64,000 nt of DNA from Propionivibrio sp. Lineage in GTDB: Bacteria > Pseudomonadota > Gammaproteobacteria > Burkholderiales > Rhodocyclaceae. Below are positions 45,195-55,541 of the stretch, one piece after another (the stretch's first letter is position 1; each line of letters begins with the position of its first letter). Made by a program: the position numbers and the translations under genes. The notes beneath the pieces were generated by a model, which was not told where the DNA came from, did no database searches, and saw nothing but the letters and a program-made list of their open reading frames with translations. The DNA is taken from contig JADJLB010000001.1 in NCBI GenBank assembly GCA_016705685.1, forward strand, positions 1-64,000, written 5' to 3'.

Positions 45195-46313
45195 ATGCGT
45201 ATTGAATCCATTCGGCAGCGCCTGCGCGCACTCGGCGCCAAACCATGCCACGAGGACCGCGTGCTCCGTGCCTGGCTGCAGGCGCGCGCGCTGGACAGCG
45301 GCACGCGCCGTCAGAAGCCCGAAAATTTTCTTCCGTTGACGGTTCGCAACGCACTTCCCGAATTGACAAATGAATTAGCGGCGCTGGCCCGCCTGCGTTC
45401 GGAACACCCCGGCAGCGACGGCTCTTCGCGCCTGCTGGTCGAATTGGCCGATGGGCTGACAGTGGAATGCGTGCTGTTGCCGCGCGATGGGCTGTGCGTT
45501 TCAACCCAGATCGGTTGTGCCGTCGGCTGCGTCTTTTGCATGACCGGCCGTGACGGCTTGCAGCGTCAGCTTGGCAGCGCCGAGATGGTCGCCCAGGTGG
45601 TGCTGGCCCGCCACCGCCGAGCCGTCCGGAAGGTCGTCTTCATGGGCATGGGCGAGCCGGCGCACAACCTCGATAACGTGCTCGAAGCCGTAGAACTGCT
45701 CGGCACGTCAGCCGGGATCGGCCACAAGAATCTCGTCTTCTCGACAGTCGGCGACCGCCGCGTATTCCAGGCTTTTGAACGGCTGTCACCGGCAATGGTG
45801 AAGCCGGCGCTGGCGATTTCCCTGCACTCGACAAACCCCGATCTGCGAGCGCAACTGCTGCCGCGGGCGCCACGCATTGACCCGGCCAAGCTCGTCGAGC
45901 TGGGCGAACGGTACGCGCGATCGACGGGCTATCCGGTCCAGTACCAGTGGACCCTGCTGGAAGGCATCAATGACAGCGCCATCGAAATGGAGAAGCTTGT
46001 CAAACTTCTTGCCGGCAAACATGCGATGATGAACTTCATTCCCTACAACCCGGTCGATGGCCTTGACTTCAAGCGCCCATCGCACGCGCATGCCTTGGCG
46101 CTGGCCGGGACGCTTCATCGGCATGGCATCGTCGCCTGCCTGCGCGATTCTGCCGGTCAGGATATCGACGGCGCTTGCGGCCAGTTGCGCGCACGCAATG
46201 GCGTCCTGGGATCAGCACATGCCTCCGCATCACCTTCGTGTTCGGGCCATACGTCTGGCCCGGCTCGGGTGCTCAAGCCAATGGCCAGGTCAGGGCCAAA
46301 TTCCAACGCGTGA
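45195..46313 (+). CDS. RlmN/Cfr-family radical SAM RNA methyltransferase
   Basis: This 372-residue protein has the radical SAM cluster CAVGCVFC (Cys108, Cys112 and Cys115) and the C-terminal catalytic cysteine in DIDGACGQL, so the RlmN chemistry set is complete. It is a second RlmN-like type, shorter at the N-terminus. Its target base is not known; 23S or tRNA adenine methylation is likely. The start at 45195 (MRIESIRQRL) is preferred over one 24 bp upstream. The C-terminal 35 residues after the catalytic segment are unusual and not clearly conserved. Confidence 0.88.
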   Translation: MRIESIRQRLRALGAKPCHEDRVLRAWLQARALDSGTRRQKPENFLPLTVRNALPELTNELAALARLRSEHPGSDGSSRLLVELADGLTVECVLLPRDGLCVSTQIGCAVGCVFCMTGRDGLQRQLGSAEMVAQVVLARHRRAVRKVVFMGMGEPAHNLDNVLEAVELLGTSAGIGHKNLVFSTVGDRRVFQAFERLSPAMVKPALAISLHSTNPDLRAQLLPRAPRIDPAKLVELGERYARSTGYPVQYQWTLLEGINDSAIEMEKLVKLLAGKHAMMNFIPYNPVDGLDFKRPSHAHALALAGTLHRHGIVACLRDSAGQDIDGACGQLRARNGVLGSAHASASPSCSGHTSGPARVLKPMARSGPNSNA

Positions 46314-46479
46314 AAAGTTTGAGTTTTTCCGCATTCGGCGAAAATGTTAAGATCGCCCCTCCAGGAATAAGCCACAGGCGGCAAGCAGCGCCACGAATGC
46401 GAAAAGCCACCGCCCGACCCGCCCCACGAGAGACATCAACCCTCTCCAGTTTAGGATCAGGAAGAACCGTCTGAACGTT

Positions 46480-47367
46480 ATGGAAACCAGTCAGGAAGAA
46501 CACAGTCAACCCGTAGCCAACAAGAATGGCGAAGATCTCAAAGCAGACCGCTTTCGGATGCTTGAGGATATCGCCCGCGAACTGGCTGGCGAAGTGATTT
46601 TCCCCACCTATTTCGACGCGGCGTTGCGCCTGCGCAAAGACCTGCAGAACCCGGATCTGCCGACGGCGCGCATCGCCAAGATCGTCAGCATCGAACCACT
46701 GGTCGCCGCCAAGCTGATGCAACTGGCCGGTTCCGCCCTATACAGCCCAGACGGCTCGCCAGCCAAGGATCTGAGCGCCGCGATCAGCCGCCTGGGTGTC
46801 GACCTGGTACGCACTACCGCCCTGGCCATCGCCATGAATCAGCTCCTGCGCTCCCGAGACATGGCGATCTTCAACGACCTGACGCGCGCGCTCTGGGACC
46901 ATTCGATCCGAACCGCAGCAGCGGCCCGCATCCTGGCGCGCACCTATACCCGGATCAATCCGGACGAGGCGCTGCTGGCCGGCCTGGTACACGACCTCGG
47001 GGCCTTTTACATGCTTTACCGCGCGGTCCAGTACCCCGAGCTTCGGGTCCGCCCGGACAGTATCAAGTACCTTATCATTCAATGGCACGAAGGCATCGGC
47101 GTCACGCTGCTCGATGCCCTGGGCATGCCCGAGGAAATCGTCAACGCCACCATCGACCACGACCAGCCGCGCGCCGCACCGACAACCGTACGGACCCTGA
47201 CGGATATCGTCTATGTCGGCAATCTGATCGCCGGCGCGCATTTCGAATGGTCGCACCAGGACTTCGACCCGGACGCCGGCGAGGTGGGCGTCGTTCGCCA
47301 GAACTTCAGCGCTCTGCTGCCGGAAATCGATGCCGATACACGGGAAATGCTGGCGGTATTTTCCTGA
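46480..47367 (+). CDS. HDOD-domain protein, paralogue 2
   Basis: This 295-residue HDOD regulator is highly similar to the protein at 40022-40933 from MLEDIARELAGEV to the common end REMLAVFS, with an unrelated first 25 residues. The putative HD pair and hydrophobic core are the same. The two genes lie in the same orientation 6.5 kb apart with unrelated genes between. Different N-termini suggest different partners. Confidence 0.85.
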   Translation: METSQEEHSQPVANKNGEDLKADRFRMLEDIARELAGEVIFPTYFDAALRLRKDLQNPDLPTARIAKIVSIEPLVAAKLMQLAGSALYSPDGSPAKDLSAAISRLGVDLVRTTALAIAMNQLLRSRDMAIFNDLTRALWDHSIRTAAAARILARTYTRINPDEALLAGLVHDLGAFYMLYRAVQYPELRVRPDSIKYLIIQWHEGIGVTLLDALGMPEEIVNATIDHDQPRAAPTTVRTLTDIVYVGNLIAGAHFEWSHQDFDPDAGEVGVVRQNFSALLPEIDADTREMLAVFS

Positions 47368-47537
47368 GCGGCGCGGACCGATCGGTTCAATCCGTGGCAA
47401 CACCATTTCCCACTCAGCGTTGTCCGCCGGCAGCTTGTTAAACCGACCTGATAACTACTCGTCAGCTGATAACCAAAGCATTCCTGCTGCAAGCAATCAT
47501 CACCGGCACAAGAAACGTTACGCCGACTGGTCCGCAA

Positions 47538-48386
47538 TCAATTCCAGTCGCTGCCGCCGGACGAATCATCCCATGACGACGAATCCGCTATTCCAAAATC
47601 GGAACCGCCCATATCATCGAAGCTTGGTTCCTGCCGCAAGAGTCCCAGGTCGTTGGTCGTTGATGGTTGCGCATGCTGCGCATTACTATCCATGAAGTGA
47701 TGCATCAAGGCTTCTCCCGCTACCACGCCAGCACCTACCGCAGCACCGGTCGCCAAACCGCTCATGACTCGCGAACCCAGTCCGGGTTGTGCGCCCGCAG
47801 ACCCCATGCTTCCCATGCCGTAGGGCTGCGTCGGCGCACCATATGCGGGAGGGACATTGCCGGCCGGGTACCCGGAGGGAGAAACCCCGACCGGTGCTTG
47901 AGTCGCGCTTCGCCGTGCCATGAAGCGTACAGCGAAAATAATGAAGGCAATCATGCCGACCCCGACAAACAGCATTCCCCAGGGCATCGAATTGCCATGA
48001 ACAGGCTGCGGCGCTGTCGTTTGAGCCAATGATCCTTGAATGGGCCGATTGCCTTGGGTGTTGCCCAGGAGCGCCTTCAGATTCTGCACCGCCTGCGGTT
48101 TGGCAAATGGCAATCCCGGGGCAAGGCGTTCGGCTGTCGCCAACTCGGCTTCGGCTCTCTGCAGTTGGCCCTGTCTGACCAGCAACTCGGCTTCGACGTA
48201 ATGCGCCTTGCCACTATTCGGGTGTGCATTCAACACCTCGCGCATCATTGTCTGTGCTTCATCCAGTTTTCCCGCTTCAGCCGCCTGATATATCTGATGT
48301 AGACTCGGCTCAGCGGCAAGCGCCAAACCGCTTGAAAGTCCAGTCGTAAGCAGCAAGATCAAACCGAAAAAAAGATTCTTGTTCAT
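47538..48386 (-). CDS. TPR-containing membrane protein with Ser/Gly/Asp-rich tail
   Basis: This 282-residue protein has a signal peptide (MNKNLFFGLILLLTTGLSSGLALA), two TPR-like units (about residues 28-90), one membrane helix (about 134-152) and a Gly/Pro-rich linker. It ends in a Ser/Asp-rich acidic tail (SSSWDDSSGGSDWN). The ending resembles the low-complexity tails of DUF1269/TPM-type surface proteins. No enzyme function is visible. Confidence 0.75.
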   Translation of the reverse strand: MNKNLFFGLILLLTTGLSSGLALAAEPSLHQIYQAAEAGKLDEAQTMMREVLNAHPNSGKAHYVEAELLVRQGQLQRAEAELATAERLAPGLPFAKPQAVQNLKALLGNTQGNRPIQGSLAQTTAPQPVHGNSMPWGMLFVGVGMIAFIIFAVRFMARRSATQAPVGVSPSGYPAGNVPPAYGAPTQPYGMGSMGSAGAQPGLGSRVMSGLATGAAVGAGVVAGEALMHHFMDSNAQHAQPSTTNDLGLLRQEPSFDDMGGSDFGIADSSSWDDSSGGSDWN

Positions 48387-48680
48387 GGATCGAATTCCTT
48401 TCGTTCAGCACAAAGTTCGGGGCAAACCCAAGGCACTACCATGCTTTCGCGTTAGCACCGTCCCATCGACTGGCGCTAACATGGGGGCTGGCAGGTTTAA
48501 GATCAAGCTGCGTCTTGCAACAGTGCGTATCGAAGTGTGACCGAAGCGTAGCGATTGCCCTGGGGGTTTGACTTTGACTGACAACGGTTTCATTGAAAGC
48601 TGCCTTCAGGATGAAAGAATGACCCGCACGCCACCTTGCACCGGTCCACTGCGCGCAATAGGCGTAGATCGCCTAAGCCC

Positions 48681-49367
48681 ATGACAGACATATTCTTGCA
48701 CGCCAGTCGATCGATACTGGTCCGCTTGATCATGGCGCGTCCGCGTTTGTGCATCAGCGCACTGGTTGGTTTGGCGACGGTCTTGGTCTTGCCGTCGTTC
48801 ATCGGGCTACATGCCATTACACGCTTGATCATCGGCTGGAACGGCGGAGCGTGTCTTTATCTGTTGCTCGCGGGTCGAATGATGTTCTGGTCATCGCATG
48901 AACGAATGCGTACCCGTGCACTCCAGGAGAATGTTGGCCGGTATATCATCCTGGCCCTGGTCGTTACCGTGGCCCTCGTGAGTCTGGCGGCCATTGTCGC
49001 TCAACTTTCCGTGGCCAAGGACATGCAGGGTACGCCGCGCTTCGCTCATATGGCGCTGGCGGCACTGACTGTCCTGTCCTCCTGGGCTTTTACTCAAGTG
49101 ATGTTTGCACTGCACTACGCGCATGATTACTACGCCGAGGAGATCCGCGGGCGGCCCGGTGGATTGGATTTTCCCGGGGGTCATGCTCCCGATTACGGGG
49201 ATTTTCTATATTTTTCGTGTGTCATCGGCACGTCAGGGCAGACAGCCGATGTCAGCATAACCAGCCGAACGATGCGTCGTACCGGACTGGTGCATTGTGT
49301 CCTGGCATTCTTCTTCAATACGACGCTGGTGGCATTGACGATCAACATCGCTTCCGGCTTGCTGTGA
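48681..49367 (+). CDS. DUF1345 family membrane protein
   Basis: This 228-residue protein has about six membrane segments and the family ending [20 protein letters not shown] followed by [22 protein letters not shown]1345 proteins are uncharacterised inner-membrane proteins. The ATG at 48681 ([11 protein letters not shown]) is chosen over an upstream in-frame ATG, which would add 15 basic residues. Confidence 0.88.
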   Translation: MTDIFLHASRSILVRLIMARPRLCISALVGLATVLVLPSFIGLHAITRLIIGWNGGACLYLLLAGRMMFWSSHERMRTRALQENVGRYIILALVVTVALVSLAAIVAQLSVAKDMQGTPRFAHMALAALTVLSSWAFTQVMFALHYAHDYYAEEIRGRPGGLDFPGGHAPDYGDFLYFSCVIGTSGQTADVSITSRTMRRTGLVHCVLAFFFNTTLVALTINIASGLL

Positions 49368-49577
49368 CGCCCGGACGGTATTCAGGGCCGAAGCGCTCGC
49401 CAACACAACTCCTTACAATTTCCCGCCGAAAGTTACATTTCACGGGCAAATTGTGCGTCACGTCCGTGCTCTAATTTCCCTGCCGCCAACCTGAGCCGAT
49501 CGGCCGGTCGCGCATCGGTTTCTTGGCGGCCGCGGCGAGAGATCGCGAACGAGAGAAGCGTGCGAACGGAATATTTC

Positions 49578-51185
49578 ATGACTGAACGATGCAGCATCCG
49601 TCGAAGTCTGGCCATGCTCGTGGCGATCGCAGCCGCTGCGCAACCGCTTGTTGCGACCGGGCTCGAAATCAACCGTCTTATGGACGAACCCACCGCGCGC
49701 GCGATGGTCAGCCGCTTCGGTTATGGGGCCACGCCTTCGGCCCTGTCTGCGGCGATGTCGCAGACGCCGGGCCAGTACCTGACGCACGCCATCCGCGACC
49801 CTTCACGTTTGCCGCCAAGCGTAACCGACCAGATTGCCGCGCTTCCCGTTTCCGAACCATTGGACGTCGTGTGGACACGCCTGGGGCCCGGTGGAACGGG
49901 CCGCGACCGCGCGCTGGACGATGAGGCGCGTAAAGCGTTGCAAAGGGAAGAAAACCAATTCGCCAGCGCAGCGATCCAGGCGCGCCTGCTGACCATGGCC
50001 AACGGCGACAACCCCGGCCACGAAGCGCTGCTCTCGTTCTGGCTCAATCACTTTTCGATATTCGCGCCCAAGAATTTCGACAAGCTGCTCGCATGGGACT
50101 ACGTACGCTCGATCGAGCAGGCCATGCCATCCGACTCGTTCGAGGCGCTGCTTCGCGCCAGCTTTTTTCATCCGGCGATGCAGGTCTACCTGGACAATGC
50201 CCAATCCACGGCGACCACTTCGATCGCTGCAGAAAAAGCCGCCGAGCGCGGCAAACGTCTTGGCATCAACGAGAACCTCGCCCGTGAACTGCTTGAACTG
50301 CATACCCTCGGCGTCAACGCCGGCTATGCGCAGAACGACGTTCAGGAGCTGGCACGCATCATCACCGGCGCCGGCGTCTATTCACCACGCATGAACGACG
50401 CGGGGCTGGCCCGCGCCGGCGCCCTACGTCGCGGACTTTTCCTGTTCGACCCGCGTCGCCACGACTATGGCGCTAAACTGTTTCTCGGCGAACGCTTTCC
50501 GGCCGGCCAGGGAATCAGCGAGATTGACCGGGCCATCCACCTGCTGGCCACCCACCCGGCAACCGCCAAACGCATTGCCGAAAAACTGGCGCAACGTTTT
50601 CTGGCTGACCAACCGCCGACGCAAGTCGTTGAAGCCATGACTGCGGGCTTTCTCCGATCGGGCGGAAAGATTTCCGCGACGCTGTTACCGCTGTTGGAAT
50701 CCACGGCTTTTGCCACTTCATTGACACAACCGACCAAATTCAAGGAACCGCTGGATTACATTTTGTCGGTGGCACGCGCCGTTTGTGGCGACACGCCGAT
50801 AAACAACCGTCTGATTCTTGCGGCAACAGCCCTCGACATGGGCGAGGCCCCCATGATGCATGGCACACCCGACGGCTATGGCAGCCGCGAAACAGACTGG
50901 CTGTCACCGGCGGCCATGACCAAGCGCGTGCGTCTGGCCATGGGCATCGCCTCGGAACGCGTGCCCCTCGCGCGGTCGGATGACCATCGCATCGGCCGGC
51001 TTCGCGCCTTCGACGATTCGTCGAAGGTCAATCTGCTGCGCGGCGAACCCTGCACGGTCGACTTCCCGACTGTGGATCGAATGGTCGGACCCGTTTCCTC
51101 TGAAACAAAGACGGCTGCGGCCGCCCTGCTCCTGCGCGAACGGGCAGGCTTGCTGCTGGCCAGCCCGGAATTCATGAGGCGATGA
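49578..51185 (+). CDS. DUF1800 domain secreted protein
   Basis: This 535-residue protein has a signal peptide (residues 1-27, MTERCSIRRSLAMLVAIAAA) and the DUF1800 blocks RFGYGATPSALSAAM, LLSFWLNHFSIFAPKNF and ELLELHTLGVNAGYAQNDVQELARIITG. The role of DUF1800 is unknown; it is always near a DUF1501 gene. The stop overlaps the downstream ATG by four bases (ATGA), so the proteins are made together. The ATG at 49578 is preferred over the GTG at 49560. Confidence 0.9.
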   Translation: MTERCSIRRSLAMLVAIAAAAQPLVATGLEINRLMDEPTARAMVSRFGYGATPSALSAAMSQTPGQYLTHAIRDPSRLPPSVTDQIAALPVSEPLDVVWTRLGPGGTGRDRALDDEARKALQREENQFASAAIQARLLTMANGDNPGHEALLSFWLNHFSIFAPKNFDKLLAWDYVRSIEQAMPSDSFEALLRASFFHPAMQVYLDNAQSTATTSIAAEKAAERGKRLGINENLARELLELHTLGVNAGYAQNDVQELARIITGAGVYSPRMNDAGLARAGALRRGLFLFDPRRHDYGAKLFLGERFPAGQGISEIDRAIHLLATHPATAKRIAEKLAQRFLADQPPTQVVEAMTAGFLRSGGKISATLLPLLESTAFATSLTQPTKFKEPLDYILSVARAVCGDTPINNRLILAATALDMGEAPMMHGTPDGYGSRETDWLSPAAMTKRVRLAMGIASERVPLARSDDHRIGRLRAFDDSSKVNLLRGEPCTVDFPTVDRMVGPVSSETKTAAAALLLRERAGLLLASPEFMRR

Positions 51186-52360
51186 ATATGCCGAGTCGCC
51201 GCCGATTTCTGCAATGGAGCGCAAGCGGGCTGGCCGTGCATGCATTCAATGCGTTCGCCATCGAGCGTGCCCCCCAAGCGCCGGGCAGGCTGATCGTCGT
51301 ATTCCTGCGTGGGGGATTCGATGGCCTGTTTGCCTTGTCGCCGGTTTCCGACCCGCGTCTTTCCGAACTGCGGCCGTCACTGAGCAAGACCGTTCTCAGC
51401 CAGGGAACCGCCCTGGGCTCGACCGGCTTTTCCGCGCATCCGTCGGCCAAAGCCTTGGCCGACCTGTTCGCCTCCCGGGAACTCGCGTTTTCGCCCTGTG
51501 CCGGCACGACCGATACGAGTCGCAGCCATTTTCAGGCGCAGGATCTGTTCGAACTGGGCAGCGGCGCCACGCATGGGGAATCGGGCTTCATGGCCCGCGC
51601 AGCACAAGCCTTGTCTGCGAATTCGAACGCCATCAGCTTTACGCGGGAAGTCCCGCTGTGCTTTCAGGGCGGCGTGCGCCCGCCGGAAATCGCTCCCCTT
51701 TCGGGCAGCGGCCTCAAGCTCCCTGAGGGGCGATTGCTGGAAGCCATCCGCTGGGCCCATCGTGGCCAGCGCACCGGCGATGCGCTCGACCAAGCGATCG
51801 CCACCGAAGAACAGATTCAAAGTGCGATGGGAATGGAACCGCAGGCCGCGCGGGGCGCTCCCGGAGCGAATGGCCTGGGCAGGACGGCCGGGACGATGGG
51901 ACGTATCCTGCGCGGCAACCCACGACTGGCGCTAGCCTTTCTGGACGCGGGGGGTGTCGATACGCACGCCAACGAAGAAGGCGCGCTGAGGCGCGTGATG
52001 GCTTCGATCGGCGAAGGGCTGGTCGAATTGAAGACCTCCCTCGGCGACACGGAGTGGCGGCGCACCCGCGTGGTTATGATGAGCGAATTTGGCCGCACGG
52101 TGCGCGAGAACGGCACTTCGGGCACGGATCATGGACACGGCGGCCTGTTCCTGCTGGCCGGCGGCGCGATCGCCGGGGGGCGCATGATCGGCGACTTCCG
52201 CGGACTCGGCGATCATGCGTTGAACGACGATCGGGATCTGCCCGTGCTGGCGGATTGGCGTGCACTGTTGGCCGCCTGTCTGCGTGACGCATGCGGCATT
52301 CCGGATTCCGCGCTGAACGCGATATTCCCTGGCCGGTCGCAGCAGAACTTCGCGCTCTGA
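51182..52360 (+). CDS. DUF1501 domain secreted protein
   Basis: This 392-residue protein starts with a twin-arginine signal (SRRRFLQWSASGLAV) and carries DUF1501 features: LIVVFLRGGFDGL near residues 38-50, RSHFQAQDLFELG and VMMSEFGRTVRENGTSGTDHGHGGLFLLAGG near 297-327. DUF1501 is related to sulfatase/alkaline-phosphatase-like folds. It forms a pair with the DUF1800 gene and is likely Tat-exported. Confidence 0.9.
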   Translation: MNMPSRRRFLQWSASGLAVHAFNAFAIERAPQAPGRLIVVFLRGGFDGLFALSPVSDPRLSELRPSLSKTVLSQGTALGSTGFSAHPSAKALADLFASRELAFSPCAGTTDTSRSHFQAQDLFELGSGATHGESGFMARAAQALSANSNAISFTREVPLCFQGGVRPPEIAPLSGSGLKLPEGRLLEAIRWAHRGQRTGDALDQAIATEEQIQSAMGMEPQAARGAPGANGLGRTAGTMGRILRGNPRLALAFLDAGGVDTHANEEGALRRVMASIGEGLVELKTSLGDTEWRRTRVVMMSEFGRTVRENGTSGTDHGHGGLFLLAGGAIAGGRMIGDFRGLGDHALNDDRDLPVLADWRALLAACLRDACGIPDSALNAIFPGRSQQNFAL

Positions 52361-52411
52361 AGTCACGTTCCAGTGGCTTCCGGTGTGAGTTCAACCACCG
52401 AACTTTCTATT

Positions 52412-53629
52412 TCAGGCCTTGACCGGCCTGACGCAACTCGCCGCCAGTTTGACACGGCTACGCGCTTCGTCGATGGTGTCTGCGGTGGCGACGGCCACGC
52501 CCATGCGTCGTTTGACAAAGCTTTCCGGCTTGCCGAAAAGCCGCAGGTCGGACTCGGGCACGGCCAGCGCTTCAGCCACCCCTTCGAAGGCGATGCCCGG
52601 CTCGGCCATGCCGCCGTAGATCACCGCGGATGCGCCCGGCCGACGCAGGCGGGTATCCACCGGCAGCCCCAGAATGGCGCGCGCATGCAGTTCGAACTCG
52701 GAGAGGCGCTGCGTGGCGAGTGTCACCAGTCCGGTGTCGTGAGGTCGCGGGCTGACCTCGGAAAACCAGACGTCGTTACCTCTCACGAATAGCTCGACAC
52801 CAAAAATGCCACGCCCGCCCAAGGCATCCGTGACACGACGCGCGATATCGCGTGACCGTTGCAGCGCCAATGGCGACATGGGCTGCGGCTGCCAGGACTC
52901 GACGTAATCGCCATTGACCTGAACGTGACCAACCGGCTCGCAAAAGAAGGTTTCCACTGCTCCGGAGGCACCGAGCGCACGCACGGTTAACTGGGTTATC
53001 TCGTAGTCGAAAGGCACAAACGATTCGACGATGACCCGCGTTTCCTTGACGCGCCCGGCCTGTAGCGCATAGTCCCACGCCGGCTGGACGTCTTGTGCCC
53101 CGCGCAGGAACGACTGCCCCTTGCCGGACGAGGACATCACCGGCTTTACAAAGCATGGATAGCCTATGCCGGCGTCAATGGCCGTTTGCAATTCGCTCAG
53201 CGAGTCGGCAAAGGCGTACGCCGAGGTAGGTAGCCCCAGCTCGTCGGCAGCGAGGCGGCGAATTCCTTCCCGGTTCATGGTGAGCTGGGCGGCGCGCGCG
53301 GTTGGAATCACCTCGGCGAGCCCGTCCCTCTCGATCTCAAGCAACATGGAAGTCGCTATGGCTTCAATCTCCGGCACGACGAGATGCGGCCTTTCGGTTT
53401 CGATGAGCGCCCTCAGCGCAACCGCATCGGTCATGGCGATGACATGCGAGCGATGGGCAACCTGCATGCCCGGTGCATCGGCATAGCGGTCGACCGCGAC
53501 AACCTCGACCCCGAGTCGCTGGAGTGCAATGATGACCTCCTTGCCGAGCTCGCCCGCTCCCAGCAGCATGACCTTGGTGGCGGAGGGACTTAGCGGCGTG
53601 CCAATGCGCGCGAGATGAGATAGAGCCAT
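52412..53629 (-). CDS. purT: Formate-dependent phosphoribosylglycinamide formyltransferase
   Basis: This 405-residue ATP-grasp enzyme adds formate to glycinamide ribonucleotide in purine synthesis. Family features are [31 protein letters not shown] near residues 19-49, [16 protein letters not shown] and [17 protein letters not shown] near 280-296. The length is typical. It lies alone, convergent with DUF1501. Confidence 0.96.
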   Translation of the reverse strand: MALSHLARIGTPLSPSATKVMLLGAGELGKEVIIALQRLGVEVVAVDRYADAPGMQVAHRSHVIAMTDAVALRALIETERPHLVVPEIEAIATSMLLEIERDGLAEVIPTARAAQLTMNREGIRRLAADELGLPTSAYAFADSLSELQTAIDAGIGYPCFVKPVMSSSGKGQSFLRGAQDVQPAWDYALQAGRVKETRVIVESFVPFDYEITQLTVRALGASGAVETFFCEPVGHVQVNGDYVESWQPQPMSPLALQRSRDIARRVTDALGGRGIFGVELFVRGNDVWFSEVSPRPHDTGLVTLATQRLSEFELHARAILGLPVDTRLRRPGASAVIYGGMAEPGIAFEGVAEALAVPESDLRLFGKPESFVKRRMGVAVATADTIDEARSRVKLAASCVRPVKA

Positions 53630-54207
53630 GATGTCTTGTCCAAACTTTTCGTGCGGAAGACTCGGATTGTAAGGGGTAACGTGCGCCCATCGCTTGACGG
53701 GCGACAGGGCTTCTTCGCAATTGCCCGCTGGAGCGCGTTACCCCCGGACCACGTGCAGCGGCAGACTTGCATGCTGCGCTCGTACTGCCCGCCGACGCCG
53801 CGCGCTCACCGGAGCAATGGCCGGAAGAAATCCGGGGCTCAAAACGGCAGGGCAAATACATGGACACCGGCGAGGCGATGGCAGCGTTCGGGAAGGCTGC
53901 CCGGACTGCAGGCTGCCGATGGATTTGCGCTAGGGCCCGTTCGCAATCAAGCCAGCCAAGCGGAAGCACCCGCGAGGTCGATGACGGCAGGAAAGATTTG
54001 AAAAGCCTGTGGCAACCCGTGGCGATACGTCTGAAGCGCTTGAGGCGCGCGAAGAAGCGCCCGATCAAGTCGCGACGACGATTGGGATGCCGGTCGAACT
54101 CGTGCGATGCACTGATCTGGCGGGAAGCGGCCTGCCGCCTGAGACTTTCCCCCGCGATTGGACTGGGGTACGATCATGCGCGTTCATGGGTTGTTCAGGG
54201 AGACCGT
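53630..54207. other. Intergenic region, no gene recognised
   Basis: These 578 bp separate purT (minus) and the LuxR-type gene (plus). The frame open across 53767-54207 continues into the LuxR gene but has no family match, and a good ribosome binding site (AGGGAGA) precedes 54208. Promoters of both genes must lie here; no clear box was picked out. Confidence 0.4.
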
Positions 54208-55305
54208 ATGGACCGGTTCGATCGCATCATCGACTGTCTCTACGACGGCGTGGCGGATGCGCAGGCGTGGCATGCAGCGTTGACCGAATTGCGCGACGCC
54301 ACGCGTGCCCATCATGCCATTTTGATGGCGAGGCGCACCACCCCGTCCGCGGATGACTTCTGCGCCGCGAGCGGAGTGGCGCCCGATCACCTGGACAACT
54401 TTGTTCGGGCTGCGACCTCGGGGCCGGCCGACTGGCTGAAGGTCTTGCCTTGCGGAAACGCACTCGACTTTCAGGCCGTCATCCCCCGCCAGGAATTCGT
54501 GCGCACGGATTTTTTCAACGATGCGATTCGCCCGATGCATGGCTATCGGGCCATCGTTTCGATTCCGGTGCGCGACGAGGCTGCCGACAGCTTTCTCGCG
54601 CTTTGCCGCCCGGAACACGCGGTGGATTTCGATACGGAGCAGACCGCCCTGGTTAACCGCCTCGTTCCGCATGTCACACGCGCCCTGCGGGCGAAGCTGC
54701 GCATGGATCGTGCCGCCATGATCACCTCGTGCGCGTTCGGGCTGATCGACGAGATGGATGCGGGCGTCGCGGTCGTCGATGGCGGTCTCCGCCCGGCCGT
54801 CGTCAACCAAGCCTTGCAAGGCATCTTGGATTCACAAGACGGGCTGCACCTGCACGGTGATCGCCTGGTCGCGCACGCGCCGACAGACCACGCGAGGCTG
54901 GAGTCCGCCATCAGAAAGGCGCTCGCCGATGACGTGCGCGCGCCAGGGCAATATGCGCTCACGCTGCGCAGGCGGGCATTGCTTCCACCTTGGGTGGCCG
55001 TCGTGCGACGGCTGCCAAGCCGACCCGGCGACAAGGCGTTGGCGGCGCTGATCGTCGAGGATACCGCGCGTCGGCCAGCACATCTGGAGGCGTTTTTGGC
55101 TGAAGTGTTCGAACTCACGCCGCGAGAGGCCGCGCTCGCCGCTCATCTCGCTTATGGCCGAGACCTCGATGCCGCTGCGGCGGCCATGGGGATTGGCCTG
55201 GGTACGGTCCGCAACCACCTCAAAGCAATCTTTGCCAAGACCGTAACGCGAAGGCAGGGTGAGCTTGTCAGTCTGCTGCTGCGGGTCGCTCGGCTCAGCC
55301 GCTGA
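54208..55305 (+). CDS. LuxR-type transcriptional regulator
   Basis: This 365-residue regulator has a C-terminal LuxR/GerE helix-turn-helix (FELTPREAALAAHLAYG near residues 301-317, then GIGLGTVRNHLKAIFAKT near 331-348). The first 200 residues form an alpha/beta sensor-like domain without recognised ligand. AGGGAGA lies 7 nt before the ATG. The next gene is a PEP-CTERM protein 236 bp downstream, a possible target. Confidence 0.88.
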   Translation: MDRFDRIIDCLYDGVADAQAWHAALTELRDATRAHHAILMARRTTPSADDFCAASGVAPDHLDNFVRAATSGPADWLKVLPCGNALDFQAVIPRQEFVRTDFFNDAIRPMHGYRAIVSIPVRDEAADSFLALCRPEHAVDFDTEQTALVNRLVPHVTRALRAKLRMDRAAMITSCAFGLIDEMDAGVAVVDGGLRPAVVNQALQGILDSQDGLHLHGDRLVAHAPTDHARLESAIRKALADDVRAPGQYALTLRRRALLPPWVAVVRRLPSRPGDKALAALIVEDTARRPAHLEAFLAEVFELTPREAALAAHLAYGRDLDAAAAAMGIGLGTVRNHLKAIFAKTVTRRQGELVSLLLRVARLSR

Positions 55306-55541
55306 CCGTCCCATTCGGGACAGTCGCCCGAATTTACGTTCAGGCGCGACTAAAATCGCGAATTCCTTTTCAAACAAAGTATTACGGTAGTGGCATGCGT
55401 TTTGCTCACCCTCTGCGGGTGCCGTGGAGAAATGAGCGGCGTGGGTGCGGCAAGGTCACAACCAGAACACGAGGCCTTGGCGGATCGGATCGGCATTTCG
55501 AACAACGGGCGAGACACGAGTCACTTTTGGGAGGGAATGAC

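Noticed and set aside
53767-54207. N-terminal extension of the LuxR-type gene
   Set aside because: No homology cue and a good ribosome binding site just before 54208.
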